A model generated the notes under the pieces. It made no database searches, was not told where the DNA came from, and saw only the letters and a list, made by a program, of their open reading frames with translations. Shown here piece after piece: positions 1-7,531 of a stretch of 64,000 nt of DNA (positions are counted from its first letter, which is position 1; each line of letters starts with the position of its first letter). The position numbers and the translations under genes were made by a program. The DNA comes from Actinacidiphila yanglinensis (GTDB lineage: Bacteria; Actinomycetota; Actinomycetes; Streptomycetales; Streptomycetaceae): contig NZ_FNVU01000004.1 in the NCBI RefSeq assembly GCF_900107965.1, positions 1 to 64,000 of the forward strand. The letters are read 5' to 3'.

Positions 1-342
1 CGCCCACCCGTTGGTGTCCATGTGCAGGTTCTGGCAGTCCTTGGCCAACTGGATCGCGTGGTCGCGCGAGTAGTCGGTCACGTTCGGGAACGCCATGTGG
101 TGCAGGATGATCTTGTTGGTCTGGTTGCCGGTGATCTGGATCGGGCTGGACGGGGGCCGGGCGCCCCAGGTGTCGCAGTCGATGATCCAGGGGAACTCGG
201 CGGACGGCGTCGAGGGCGTGGCGCCCGCCGCCCGCGCGGCACCGGGGAAGGCCAGTTCGGTGCCGACGACCGCGGCCACCGCCCCTCCCAGACCCACCTT
301 GAACAGGGTGCGGCGATCGACCTCGTGCTCGTGCATGGGCAT
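1..342 (-). CDS. N-terminal part of an exported N-acetylmuramoyl-L-alanine amidase / peptidoglycan recognition protein (truncated by window edge)
   Basis: The visible 114 residues begin with a short n-region, a twin-arginine motif (DRRTLFK) and a hydrophobic Ala/Val stretch ending in AARA, which is a Tat signal peptide. The mature part starts with CDTWGARPP and continues to IILHHMAFPN and an HAIQLAKDCQ segment. These are the opening strands of the PGRP/amidase_2 fold, with the first zinc-ligand His in HHM. The product should be secreted and cleave or bind peptidoglycan. The start at 342 is the upstream of two in-frame ATGs (the other is 336). The C-terminus lies before base 1, so the remaining catalytic residues cannot be checked. 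Confidence 0.8.
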   Translation of the reverse strand, partial: MPMHEHEVDRRTLFKVGLGGAVAAVVGTELAFPGAARAAGATPSTPSAEFPWIIDCDTWGARPPSSPIQITGNQTNKIILHHMAFPNVTDYSRDHAIQLAKDCQNLHMDTNGWA

Positions 343-896
343 ACAGGCTCCGCGGGAACGCGTGGCAGCTTCCTCCAGCCGCCACTGGGCAGTTGGAGGA
401 TATTTCCGCGAACTGACGGAGGGCCAGAGGCAGTCGCGGGATTGCTGCTCGGGCTTGCCGTGTACGCGGGCGCGGCGTTTCGCGAGCGCTACCAGAGGCG
501 GCCGCGCCGGTACCGTCCGCACACGTCACAACCGGGGCCTCCTGACGCCGCTCGGTAATTCGTCACCGACCGGCTGTTCAGAAGGCCCCGCCCTCGTGTC
601 CCGCTCCTGTCGGGACCACCTGAACCGGGAACCCCGGTTGGAGACCTGCTCCTCATGGCCGAGGACGGCAACGGCGACCGACGGTCATGGCAGGTCATTC
701 GGCAAGCGGAGCAGGGAAGTGGGGAGCCGTCGGGGCGTGTTGGTAAGCCTGGGCATGTCGTGCTGGTCGTGGTCGCGAGGGTCTGCCCAGGCGACGCCTC
801 GGTGCTGTTGCTGACGCTGGGCTCGCCGCTGATCGGGCGCCCGATGCAGGTGCGCTTGAAGGAGGCCGGGCGCGTGCGCGGAGCGGATCTCCCGTA
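343..896. other. Intergenic region without a supported gene
   Basis: About 550 bp separate the amidase start from the SDR stop. Short open frames exist on both strands (for example 489-698 minus and 655-900 plus), but they have no recognisable domain, no convincing ribosome binding site and irregular codon use. The amidase promoter must lie in the first part. I see no repeat or RNA gene here. Confidence 0.5.
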
Positions 897-1622
897 CTAG
901 CTCCCGGCGAGGAGCGCGCCCCCGTCGACGGTGAGCACGGTTCCGGTGACGAAGCTGTTCTCCATCAAGTACAGGTGCGCCGCGGCGATCTGTTCCGCTT
1001 CCCCGATCGACTTGGTGAGCGTCCGATCGGCGAGGGCCGAGAACAGCGCGGCGCGCTGCGGCTCCGGAACCGGGTCCCACAGCGGCGTGCGAATCGCCCC
1101 CGAGCGGACCGCGTTGACCCGGATCGGGGCGAGTTCGGCGGCCAACCCCCGTGTCAGACCTTCGGTGGCGGACGCGGCGGCGGCCGCGAGTGCCGTACCG
1201 GGTGCGGGGCGGACCGCGACCGTCCCGGACGACAGCACGATCGATCCGCCCGGCCGGACACGCGGCGCGGCGTGCTTCACCGCGGCGACCGTTCCCCAGA
1301 AGCGGACCTCGAGCAACTGCCGGGCGGCGTCGAGCGATACGTCGGCCAGCGGCTGCGGACGTACCGCGTCACCGGCGGTGTACACCAGGTGGTCGAGCTC
1401 GCCGACGTGGTCGAAAAGGGCGGCAACGGATGCTTCGTCGCGGGTGTCGACGACGTGTCCGTCGCACGTGTCCGGCAGGTCCGTGAGGGCGGCCTTCAGG
1501 CGCTCCTGGTTGCTCGATGCGATCGTGACGGTCGCCCCGGCCGCCGCCGCGGCGCGGGCTGTGGCCAGTCCCATCCCTGAACTGCCGCCGATGATGACAA
1601 TGCGCTGACGTGAAAGGGCCAT
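897..1622 (-). CDS. SDR-family oxidoreductase lacking the usual YxxxK catalytic motif
   Basis: A 241-aa Rossmann-fold short-chain dehydrogenase. The N-terminal nucleotide-binding motif GGSSGMG (residues ~10-16) is intact, as are the VDTRDE acidic turn, the SIVLSSG strand carrying the catalytic Ser region and the C-terminal TGTVLTVDGG. Where classical SDRs have Tyr-x-x-x-Lys, this protein reads LAAAAASATEGL, so both Tyr and Lys are absent. Related actinobacterial SDRs share this loss as far as I recall, so the protein may bind cofactor without classical chemistry or use another base. It is divergent from a TetR regulator whose likely operators overlap its promoter, which suggests induction by a small-molecule ligand. 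The start at 1622 is the ATG just before the nucleotide-binding strand. Confidence 0.85.
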   Translation of the reverse strand: MALSRQRIVIIGGSSGMGLATARAAAAAGATVTIASSNQERLKAALTDLPDTCDGHVVDTRDEASVAALFDHVGELDHLVYTAGDAVRPQPLADVSLDAARQLLEVRFWGTVAAVKHAAPRVRPGGSIVLSSGTVAVRPAPGTALAAAAASATEGLTRGLAAELAPIRVNAVRSGAIRTPLWDPVPEPQRAALFSALADRTLTKSIGEAEQIAAAHLYLMENSFVTGTVLTVDGGALLAGS

Positions 1623-1647
1623 CGTGCCAACTCCTCTGTCCCGAAGG

Positions 1648-1668
1648 TGATGACTCATTGCGTCGTCA
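1648..1668. promoter_or_regulatory. Putative TetR operator, copy 1 (imperfect 21-bp palindrome)
   Basis: The arms TGATGAC and GTCGTCA flank a 7-bp centre (TCATTGC); one base per arm differs from perfect symmetry. A second copy lies 33 bp downstream, about three helical turns, on the same DNA face. Both sit between the divergent starts at 1622 and 1719, where TetR repressors normally bind. Confidence 0.6.
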
Positions 1669-1680
1669 GCGTAGCAGCGA

Positions 1681-1701
1681 TGACGACTCACTGCGTCATC
1701 A
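1681..1701. promoter_or_regulatory. Putative TetR operator, copy 2 (imperfect 21-bp palindrome)
   Basis: The arms TGACGAC and GTCATCA flank TCACTGC. It matches copy 1 at 18 of 21 positions and conforms to TGAYGAC-N7-GTCRTCA. It lies 18 bp before the regulator start, fitting autorepression. Confidence 0.6.
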
Positions 1702-1718
1702 CTGCTAGGATGGTGGCC

Positions 1719-2309
1719 ATGCCACGATGGGATCCGTGCGCCGAAGACCGGCTCCGCGACGCAGCGCTGGAGTTGTTCCTCGAGCGTGGATACGAGAACG
1801 TCACCGTCGCCGAGATCACCGAGCGGGCGGGGCTGACCCGGCGCTCGTTCTCCCGTTACTTCGCGGACAAGCGGGACGTGCTGTTCGCCGGTTCCGATCA
1901 ACTCCCGGCCGCCCTCGCCGGCGCCGTCCGCCGTGCCGACACCGCCCTCGCCCCGTTCGAGGCCCTCCTGGCCGCTCTCGTGGACATCGCCGCCGGGATG
2001 GCCGACCAGGCGCCCCTTGCCGCACAACGGCGCGCGGTCGTCCAGGCCAGCCCGGAGTTGCAGGAGCGGGGGCGGACCAAGTTCGCCGCCGCGACCGAGG
2101 CGGTGGCCGACGCGTTGCGGGACCGAGGTACCGCCGAGCCGCAGGCGACGCTGCTCGCGGAGGTCGGCGTCGCCGTCTTCCGCAGCGCGTTCGAGCGCTG
2201 GACCGACCGACCGGACGTTGCTCCCTTGCCGGCCCGGATCCGGGAGGCGGCGGCCGAACTCGCCACCAGCCTGGGCGCGGTGGACCTCAGCGCGCCGCCG
2301 CATCCCTGA
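1719..2309 (+). CDS. TetR/AcrR-family transcriptional regulator
   Basis: A 196-aa protein with an N-terminal helix-turn-helix: RLRDAALELFLERGYENVT, then VAEITERAGLTRRSFSRYF and FADKRDVLF, the standard TetR DNA-binding signature. The all-helical C-terminal half is the ligand-binding and dimerisation domain and gives no clue to the ligand. The start at 1719 (MPRWDP) is preferred over the in-frame ATG at 1710 because AGG at 1707-1709 spaces better and the HTH then begins at a normal distance. It is divergent from the SDR gene, which it probably represses through the paired palindromes. Confidence 0.9.
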   Translation: MPRWDPCAEDRLRDAALELFLERGYENVTVAEITERAGLTRRSFSRYFADKRDVLFAGSDQLPAALAGAVRRADTALAPFEALLAALVDIAAGMADQAPLAAQRRAVVQASPELQERGRTKFAAATEAVADALRDRGTAEPQATLLAEVGVAVFRSAFERWTDRPDVAPLPARIREAAAELATSLGAVDLSAPPHP

Positions 2310-2792
2310 GACGCCGGGACCGTACTCGGTGAGTGGTGTTTGCGGATGGCTCGGCGCTCAACGCCGACGAGCTGGTTGAACAGTAAGTGCATGACGGCCC
2401 GGCCGAGCAGGTTGCCCGGTGTCGCGTGGCGTGGACGCGGCCGACCTGGACGAGGCCGACTTGGACGAGGTGACGGCGACGGCGGCCGAGAGGCGCGGCG
2501 GGTAGCGGGATTCGAACCCACGGCCTCTTCGTCCCGAATGCCGTCGAACCCAGCTCGCTGCCCGGGCATTTGGCGTTGCCGCAGGTCAGAGGGTTGGGCT
2601 GGGTGGGCCTGGGGCGGCTTCGCGGGGGCTCGGGGAGCGGTTCGGCTCCCATATGGCTCCCAGGAATTCCCCGGCTGACGTGCTCCTTTGTCGTGTCTCG
2701 GCGTGCGGCGGAGGAGGTGACACCCAGCGAGTCACGGCAGCGGGAACGTCGGTACAGCGGGCAGTCGTTCGTCTCGTCGGAGGGGAGCGCCG
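2310..2792. other. Intergenic region containing the distal island boundary
   Basis: No gene is supported between the TetR stop and the phosphatase start. The stretch has short Asp/Glu-coding-like repeats (gacctggacgaggcc at about 2448, then a variant) and the tRNA-Pro 3'-half fragment at 2505-2538. Everything to the right of that fragment is interpreted as island DNA. Confidence 0.5.
2505..2538 (-). repeat. Partial tRNA-Pro copy, putative attachment-site duplicate (att)
   Basis: These 34 bases match 16858-16891 of the intact tRNA-Pro gene with one mismatch (C at 2513, T at 16866). They cover anticodon loop through T-arm and have the same orientation. The 5' half of the tRNA and the acceptor-stem 3' strand are not present. 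A 3'-half tRNA duplicate at the far end of an accessory block is the classic scar of tyrosine-integrase insertion into a tRNA gene. Confidence 0.75.
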
Positions 2793-3305
2793 ATGAAGAC
2801 GCGCCAGAAGGATCGGGAGGTCCCTGGGCCCGATGAGCCGTGGAGTGAGATATGTCCCGGCCTGTGGATGGGCGGACACTACTGGACCAACAGAGCCGGC
2901 GAGTTGCAGCCGGCAGTTGTGGGCGGTGAGTTCGACCTCGTGGTGAGCCTCTTCACCCTCCCCGGGCACGGCCCGTCCGCCGCCGTCGAGCATGTGGTCG
3001 TAGAGCTCCCCGACGGCCCGTTGATGCCGGATCAGATCGGTGCGGTCCAGCAACTCGCCATACGTGTCTCCGCCGCCACTCGGGCGGGGCGTTCCGTCCT
3101 CGTACGCTGCCACTCCGGCTACAACCGCTCGGGTCTGGTCGTCGGCCAGGCGCTGATCGAACTGGGGAGCGACCCGGGTGACGCCGTGGACCTGGTCCGG
3201 CGGAAGCGGTCGCCCTGGGCTCTGAACAACGAGGTGTTCGAGCAGTACCTCACCGCGGGCCTCGACGTCGCCTATCTCTTGACCGGACTGGAACCGCTCC
3301 ACTGA
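2793..3305 (+). CDS. Small protein-tyrosine/dual-specificity phosphatase-like protein
   Basis: A 170-aa cytoplasmic protein with the phosphatase loop VRCHSGYNRSG. This gives Cys106-x5-Arg112, the invariant nucleophile and phosphate-binding residues of the PTP superfamily. The segment before the P-loop (AGRSVLV) and the following helix (GLVVGQALIELG) fit the compact dual-specificity fold. A strong ribosome site (gagggg) precedes the ATG. It is the first gene inside the island and stands alone on this strand. The substrate is unknown; phosphotyrosine, phosphoserine or a small phosphorylated molecule are all possible. Confidence 0.8.
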   Translation: MKTRQKDREVPGPDEPWSEICPGLWMGGHYWTNRAGELQPAVVGGEFDLVVSLFTLPGHGPSAAVEHVVVELPDGPLMPDQIGAVQQLAIRVSAATRAGRSVLVRCHSGYNRSGLVVGQALIELGSDPGDAVDLVRRKRSPWALNNEVFEQYLTAGLDVAYLLTGLEPLH

Positions 3306-3350
3306 GAGGCGAACCCCCACCATCGCCTTCCGCAGCCCCTCGGCGGCGTC

Positions 3351-3893
3351 TCAGCCCGTCGCCGCGATGCGAGCCGCGGCGTCGGTCCAGGGGGTTGGTT
3401 CTGCAGCATCGTCGGCCATCATGCTGTCCTCCTCCCACCAACCGGTTCCGTCCAGCCAGGAGGACAGCCACTGGGCGAGTGACGGGGAGTCCAGGAACCA
3501 GGCATCGGCCCAGTCGGCGGGGCCGGCGTTGGGTTCGAAGAGGAGGACGGGTGCGTCGGGGTGCAAGCAGTCGACGGCGGCGTACATCCCGCAGCCCCAG
3601 TCCAGGATCGACAGGACGCCGTGGGGCCAGTACGCGCCGGAGGCTGTGCGCAGCGTTCCGTACTCGGCGACAGCTGTCCGCCCCTGCCCGGTCAACGGCA
3701 GCAGGTAGTACTCGGGACCGAAGCCGCCGTTGGCGACATGGCGGTACAGCCCGTTCAGTATGGGTGGAAGCGTGAAGCCGAGAACGGATTCAGCCTGCGT
3801 GATCTCCTTTTCGCCGATGCATGGCGGAAGGTCAGCTGTCTGCTGCTCGGCGCGCGCACGTACGCGCTCGAAGAGCCGTGTCAGGTCGGTCAC
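3351..3893 (-). CDS. SMI1/KNR4 (SUKH) family protein
   Basis: A 180-aa protein with the SUKH-1 features: an N-terminal ITQAESVLGFTLPPILNGLY helix-turn, then HVANGGFGPEYYLLPL, a central LSILDWGCG strand and WFLDSPSLAQWLSSWLDG near the C-terminus. In bacteria this superfamily often provides immunity to contact-dependent or polymorphic toxins, but many are orphan cargo. The GTG at 3893 has GGAGG six bases upstream; the frame stays open 48 codons further, but that part lacks domain similarity. It converges with the phosphatase gene and diverges from the DUF6928 gene. No cognate toxin is adjacent. Confidence 0.8.
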   Translation of the reverse strand: MTDLTRLFERVRARAEQQTADLPPCIGEKEITQAESVLGFTLPPILNGLYRHVANGGFGPEYYLLPLTGQGRTAVAEYGTLRTASGAYWPHGVLSILDWGCGMYAAVDCLHPDAPVLLFEPNAGPADWADAWFLDSPSLAQWLSSWLDGTGWWEEDSMMADDAAEPTPWTDAAARIAATG

Positions 3894-4026
3894 GCAGCCT
3901 CCGGGGCCAGTTGTCGGGCGGATCAGGATCAACCGCGGGGCTTCCGCGATGGGAGACGTAGCTGTGTCAGAACTCTCGGATACCGTCCGTGCGTTGGAAC
4001 GAAAGCAGGGGGAGTGGGACGGCGTC

Positions 4027-4776
4027 ATGGGTGCCAAGACAAGTTTGCTGATCTTTTCGGACGGGGAGACGCCGTCCGCGCTACGGGGTGCCCGCGTCGT
4101 TGACGGCTCGGCGACGGCCGAGCTGCTCCAGCGCCTTTACCCGGGCTGGGTTCTGGAGCCCGACGATGGCACGACCCTGGTGGAGGCGACGTATCCGCCC
4201 GACGGCGTTTGCTATGCGGCCAGCTTCTCGGGTGTGGACGTCGTCTGCGATCGGCGTCTGATGAGCCTCCGCCCGTCGTCCATGCCCGAGTATCTGCTGG
4301 AGGCGAGCGGCAGGGGTCGAGTCTTCTTCCACGCGATGCACAGCGTCTCGGATGCCCTCACCTTCGCTGTCTGGGAGAACGGCCGGCTGGTGCGCTCCCT
4401 CAGCCTCTCGCCGGACAGTGGGATCGTCGAGGACATCGGTGCCCCGTACGACTTCGAGGCGCCGTACTGGGCGGGAGAGCACCCGGTCGAGCCGGTTCCG
4501 GAGTGGGGCGATGACCAGCCGCCGTACCCACTGGACTTCCACCCCCTCGAACTGGGCGAGGAGGCGCTTCGCGCGTTCGCCGGATTCGTGCTGGAGGGCT
4601 ACCCATCGCCCGCCGATGCGGACCCGGACGAAGTCCCGCTCAACGGCTACCGGGTCACCGACCCGAACGGCCCCGACCCGGCCGAGCTCAGAGCGGAGAT
4701 GCAACAGCGAGCGGCGGCCATGCATCGGCATCGGGTGCTGCGGTTCGAGGCGGACGGCACCATCACTGCGGTGTAA
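4027..4776 (+). CDS. DUF6928 family protein, function unknown
   Basis: A 249-aa protein beginning MGAKTSLLIFSDGE, with later segments YAASFSGVDVVCDRR, FHAMHSVSDALTFAVWE, RSLSLSPDSG and FEAPYWAGEHPVEP that I recognise from a widespread streptomycete family. The conserved family N-terminus MGAKT fixes the start at 4027, although an upstream in-frame ATG at 3949 exists. It has no signal peptide or membrane segment. Streptomycete genomes usually carry several copies. The biochemical role is unknown and nothing in the neighbours clarifies it. Confidence 0.8.
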   Translation: MGAKTSLLIFSDGETPSALRGARVVDGSATAELLQRLYPGWVLEPDDGTTLVEATYPPDGVCYAASFSGVDVVCDRRLMSLRPSSMPEYLLEASGRGRVFFHAMHSVSDALTFAVWENGRLVRSLSLSPDSGIVEDIGAPYDFEAPYWAGEHPVEPVPEWGDDQPPYPLDFHPLELGEEALRAFAGFVLEGYPSPADADPDEVPLNGYRVTDPNGPDPAELRAEMQQRAAAMHRHRVLRFEADGTITAV

Positions 4777-4950
4777 CAGCCAGCTCGAGGGACCGCAGGA
4801 AGCCAGCCGCCTCAGCCGGGGAGCCGTCGGCAAGTTGATATCGCGGAACTCCAGTCGGCCCGACACCTACGCCTGGGACCGAGCAAATAGCGCCACGGCA
4901 CGTAACTGGGATTGGTCGTGTGGTCGGCTGCGGTCCAGCTTGGCTGAGAG

Positions 4951-6723
4951 TTACTCGGCATCGGCGGCCGTGGCATTGGACGCGGACGGTTCCCCGAACT
5001 CCGTACCGACGCTCTCGCCCTCTGTGCCCGTCTCCAGCAAGGCGAGTTTCGGCCGCTGGAGCTGCGCCCGTTCCTCGTCCGGGATGTTCATCGACTCGGC
5101 CAGTACGGCGGCGAGCGCGGACACATGAGTGCTGTCGATGTCGGAATCGAAGAGCCACCGGAGGTTGTCCTCGGACGTGATGAGGTCGATCACCGAGCGC
5201 CCGTTCCCGTCCCGTGCCGCCGGTGCCCGGACGTATCGCACACGATCGATCGGAATGTCCTGACCGATCTCGCCCTGCCCGAGGAAGGCGTTCGCCTTGG
5301 CCGTGATGATGCGGCGATCCGTAACGGCGACCAGATTCCTCGCCGCCGCCTTGTCCATCGCCGGCGCTACCTTCTCCTTTGCCCCATCGAGGATCGCACC
5401 GATCCGTGCGGGGGCATCGAGGCCGAGGGCGCGGAGGGTCTCACCGTCCTCGATGCGCCAGCGCAGAATGCGGAGATACCGTTCGAGATCCAGCGACGTG
5501 GGCGCGCAGACGACTTCGGGAATCTCGAGCGGAGGGGCCGGCGGGTGGAGGGCGTCGGCAAGCGGCTGGATCGCTTCCAGAAGTTGCGTACTGGTGAGGC
5601 GGGCCTTCTTCGCGTCCTTCCGCTTCCCTATCAGCGGCACTGTTGTGCGTCCGGGGAGCTCGGCGATGATGCGTAGCTCCCGCGTCAGCGAGTCGACGAG
5701 GCTCGTCGTGTGTGCCAGGGCGGAGTTGATCTCCTCGCTGGTCTCGCGCTCAATGATCTCGACGAGCCGTGCCTCGTCGGCCTCTTCGCGGCCGGCGGCC
5801 CTGGCGCGCGCGGCGTGGAGCGTCTGGTAGCCGGTCCATGCCTTGAGTGAAGACAGGAGAGCGTGGGCGTCGAAGACGATTGCCCTGGCGTTCGTCTCGA
5901 GGTATTCACGTCGGCTGGGCGTGTCCAGCCGACCGAGCTGCCGAACATGTTCGCCGACGTTCAGTCGGTATGTCTCGCGCTGCTTACGCAGAGCGTCCTC
6001 TTTGGCTGCGACCTTCTCCCACTCGGTCGTCGTGACCGATTCGAGCTCACGCGCGCGACTGACCGCGCGGTCGACGGTGTCGACGAGCGACGTCAGTTCG
6101 GCCCACTGTTCGTTGCGCAAGGACGTGAGGACCTCGCTTGTCAGCGCGATGTTCGTCCTCACGAGGCCGGTGACTTCGCCCAGCATCGCCTGAAGCGCGA
6201 CCATGGCCAGCGCGGGCCCGGTCGCGGCCGCGAACTCGGCTGCGCTCACCCCGGTCACAGGGATCAAGCGGGCTTGATGGACTATCCGGCCGTTGGCGAA
6301 CACAGCGCCGAGCTTCGCGCCGTCCTTGGCCGCGAGCGCTCCGCCGGCGCTCAAAAACGCCCTCGTCGTGTCGCCGAGTCTGTAGATCCCTTCCACACCG
6401 GCGAACGCGTTGGCGAGGTTCCCGCCTACTGTCGCCGCGTTGCCGATCGAGGCGAGGGCTGCTGCCGAGAGTCGCGTGCGGTCGTCGACCGATACGAGCC
6501 CCATGTCCAGCGGATCGAGCTTGAGTTCCGCAATGAGCTCTGCCGAGACCTCCCCGAAAGCGACAGCAACCCCTGGCCGTACCTCCACCAGGACCGTCGA
6601 TGCCGCGGCCGAGTCGCTACCAGAGGGGGACGGCGGACTGTCCGCAGCAAGTGCGTCGGCGGTATCGCTCCGGCCGTTCTCCTCGGGCTCGGCGGCCTCC
6701 ATCGAGTCCGAAGAATCCTGCAT
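4951..6723 (-). CDS. Large accessory protein with C-terminal bacterial PH-like domain
   Basis: A 590-aa protein I cannot assign to a named family. The order is a low-complexity acidic N-terminus (~1-45), an Ala/Gly-rich helical block around 80-200 with hydrophobic stretches (residues near GPALAMVALQAMLG), a long Glu/Arg/Lys-rich coiled-coil-like helix (~200-370), then a C-terminal domain with LVAVTDRRIITAKA and IPIDRVRYVR, the strand pattern of bacterial PH (bPH/YokE-like) domains, and a short acidic tail. PH-like domains suggest membrane or ligand binding. Ribosome site gggggagga precedes the ATG at 6723. The gene stands alone in the island between DUF6928 and the GIY-YIG gene. Confidence 0.6.
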   Translation of the reverse strand: MQDSSDSMEAAEPEENGRSDTADALAADSPPSPSGSDSAAASTVLVEVRPGVAVAFGEVSAELIAELKLDPLDMGLVSVDDRTRLSAAALASIGNAATVGGNLANAFAGVEGIYRLGDTTRAFLSAGGALAAKDGAKLGAVFANGRIVHQARLIPVTGVSAAEFAAATGPALAMVALQAMLGEVTGLVRTNIALTSEVLTSLRNEQWAELTSLVDTVDRAVSRARELESVTTTEWEKVAAKEDALRKQRETYRLNVGEHVRQLGRLDTPSRREYLETNARAIVFDAHALLSSLKAWTGYQTLHAARARAAGREEADEARLVEIIERETSEEINSALAHTTSLVDSLTRELRIIAELPGRTTVPLIGKRKDAKKARLTSTQLLEAIQPLADALHPPAPPLEIPEVVCAPTSLDLERYLRILRWRIEDGETLRALGLDAPARIGAILDGAKEKVAPAMDKAAARNLVAVTDRRIITAKANAFLGQGEIGQDIPIDRVRYVRAPAARDGNGRSVIDLITSEDNLRWLFDSDIDSTHVSALAAVLAESMNIPDEERAQLQRPKLALLETGTEGESVGTEFGEPSASNATAADAE

Positions 6724-6892
6724 GCGACGTCCTCCCCCAGAGGCGTGAAACGGCCCGACGGCGTCGGCGTTCACTGCCGCAGAGTACGGGAGGCCGCCCG
6801 GCGGTGAGCACGGATTCGCCGACGGGCATCGCTCGCAGATTCCATCGAGGCCGAGTCACAGTTTTCGCCGCGGGCGGCTGGGCCAGGGAGCT

Positions 6893-7375
6893 TCAGTGTC
6901 TGAGGTTGGCGAAGGGAAGGGCGTGGTGCAGCGTCTCGAACTCGGCCAGCAGACCGTCCTCCTCGCCACGGGGGTCAGGTGCCGGCTTCCAGGCGACCAG
7001 CAAGGCGGCGGAGTCTTGTAGCTGCCAGATGTACCGCCCGCCGTGGTGACTGGTTCCACCGGCACCATGGCGGGCGTACTGCCTGAGCCGACCACGCAGG
7101 CCGTGGTCGGCAGCAGTGCCCGCGTCTGCCTTGCCGATGTACAGGATCTCAGCGCCTTCGACCCACTTCGCCGCAAGCCGCGATGTACTCACCGCGGGAT
7201 TGTTGCCCTTGCGCCACCCCGCCGTGCTGGCAGCCAGGAAGGTCGGTGCGGCGTCGGAGGTCCTGATCACTACGTAGATCCCGCCGTCGAGGGGGAGCAG
7301 CTGGGTCGCCAGAAGGGAGAAGGGTACGAATCCTCGGAATCCGCGCTCCTCAAGGACTTGGCGTGAGAGGGCCAC
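6893..7375 (-). CDS. GIY-YIG nuclease-like protein
   Basis: A 160-aa protein with the paired GIY (GGIYVV, residues 31-36) and YIG (ILYIGKAD, 77-84) motifs, a following RLRQYARHG with the conserved Arg, and a C-terminal acidic LLAEFE that can supply the metal-binding Glu. The order and spacing fit a GIY-YIG endonuclease fold with an insertion between the two motifs. The GTG start at 7375 is preferred: the frame continues to an ATG at 7501, but that extension has a TTA codon and poor third-position GC. It is divergent from the restriction-methylation gene, with 156 bp between them, so the two may be co-regulated. Confidence 0.65.
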   Translation of the reverse strand: MALSRQVLEERGFRGFVPFSLLATQLLPLDGGIYVVIRTSDAAPTFLAASTAGWRKGNNPAVSTSRLAAKWVEGAEILYIGKADAGTAADHGLRGRLRQYARHGAGGTSHHGGRYIWQLQDSAALLVAWKPAPDPRGEEDGLLAEFETLHHALPFANLRH

Positions 7376-7531
7376 GAGCCGATTATGGCGCCGGTGCGGT
7401 GCGGCTACGCCGATCGGGGTGAGTGCGCCCCCACAGTGCCCCGACGGCTCGACCGCATATTGACCATCTGTCTTCCCCCGATGACCGTACGTAGATAACA
7501 TCGGCGCCCTGACTCGATCCTTGGGGGGAAG

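Noticed and set aside
655..900. Small plus-strand gene upstream of the SDR
   Set aside because: No ribosome site, no domain, and it ends inside the end of the opposing SDR gene.
2287..2652. Small gene spanning the tRNA-Pro fragment
   Set aside because: The frame crosses the att repeat and lacks domain similarity; it is spacer.
3730..4026. N-terminal extension of the DUF6928 gene
   Set aside because: Family members begin MGAKT, and the upstream codons overlap the opposing SUKH gene.
7376..7501. N-terminal extension of the GIY-YIG gene to ATG 7501
   Set aside because: Poor third-position GC and a TTA codon point to non-coding DNA; GTG 7375 fits the domain edge.
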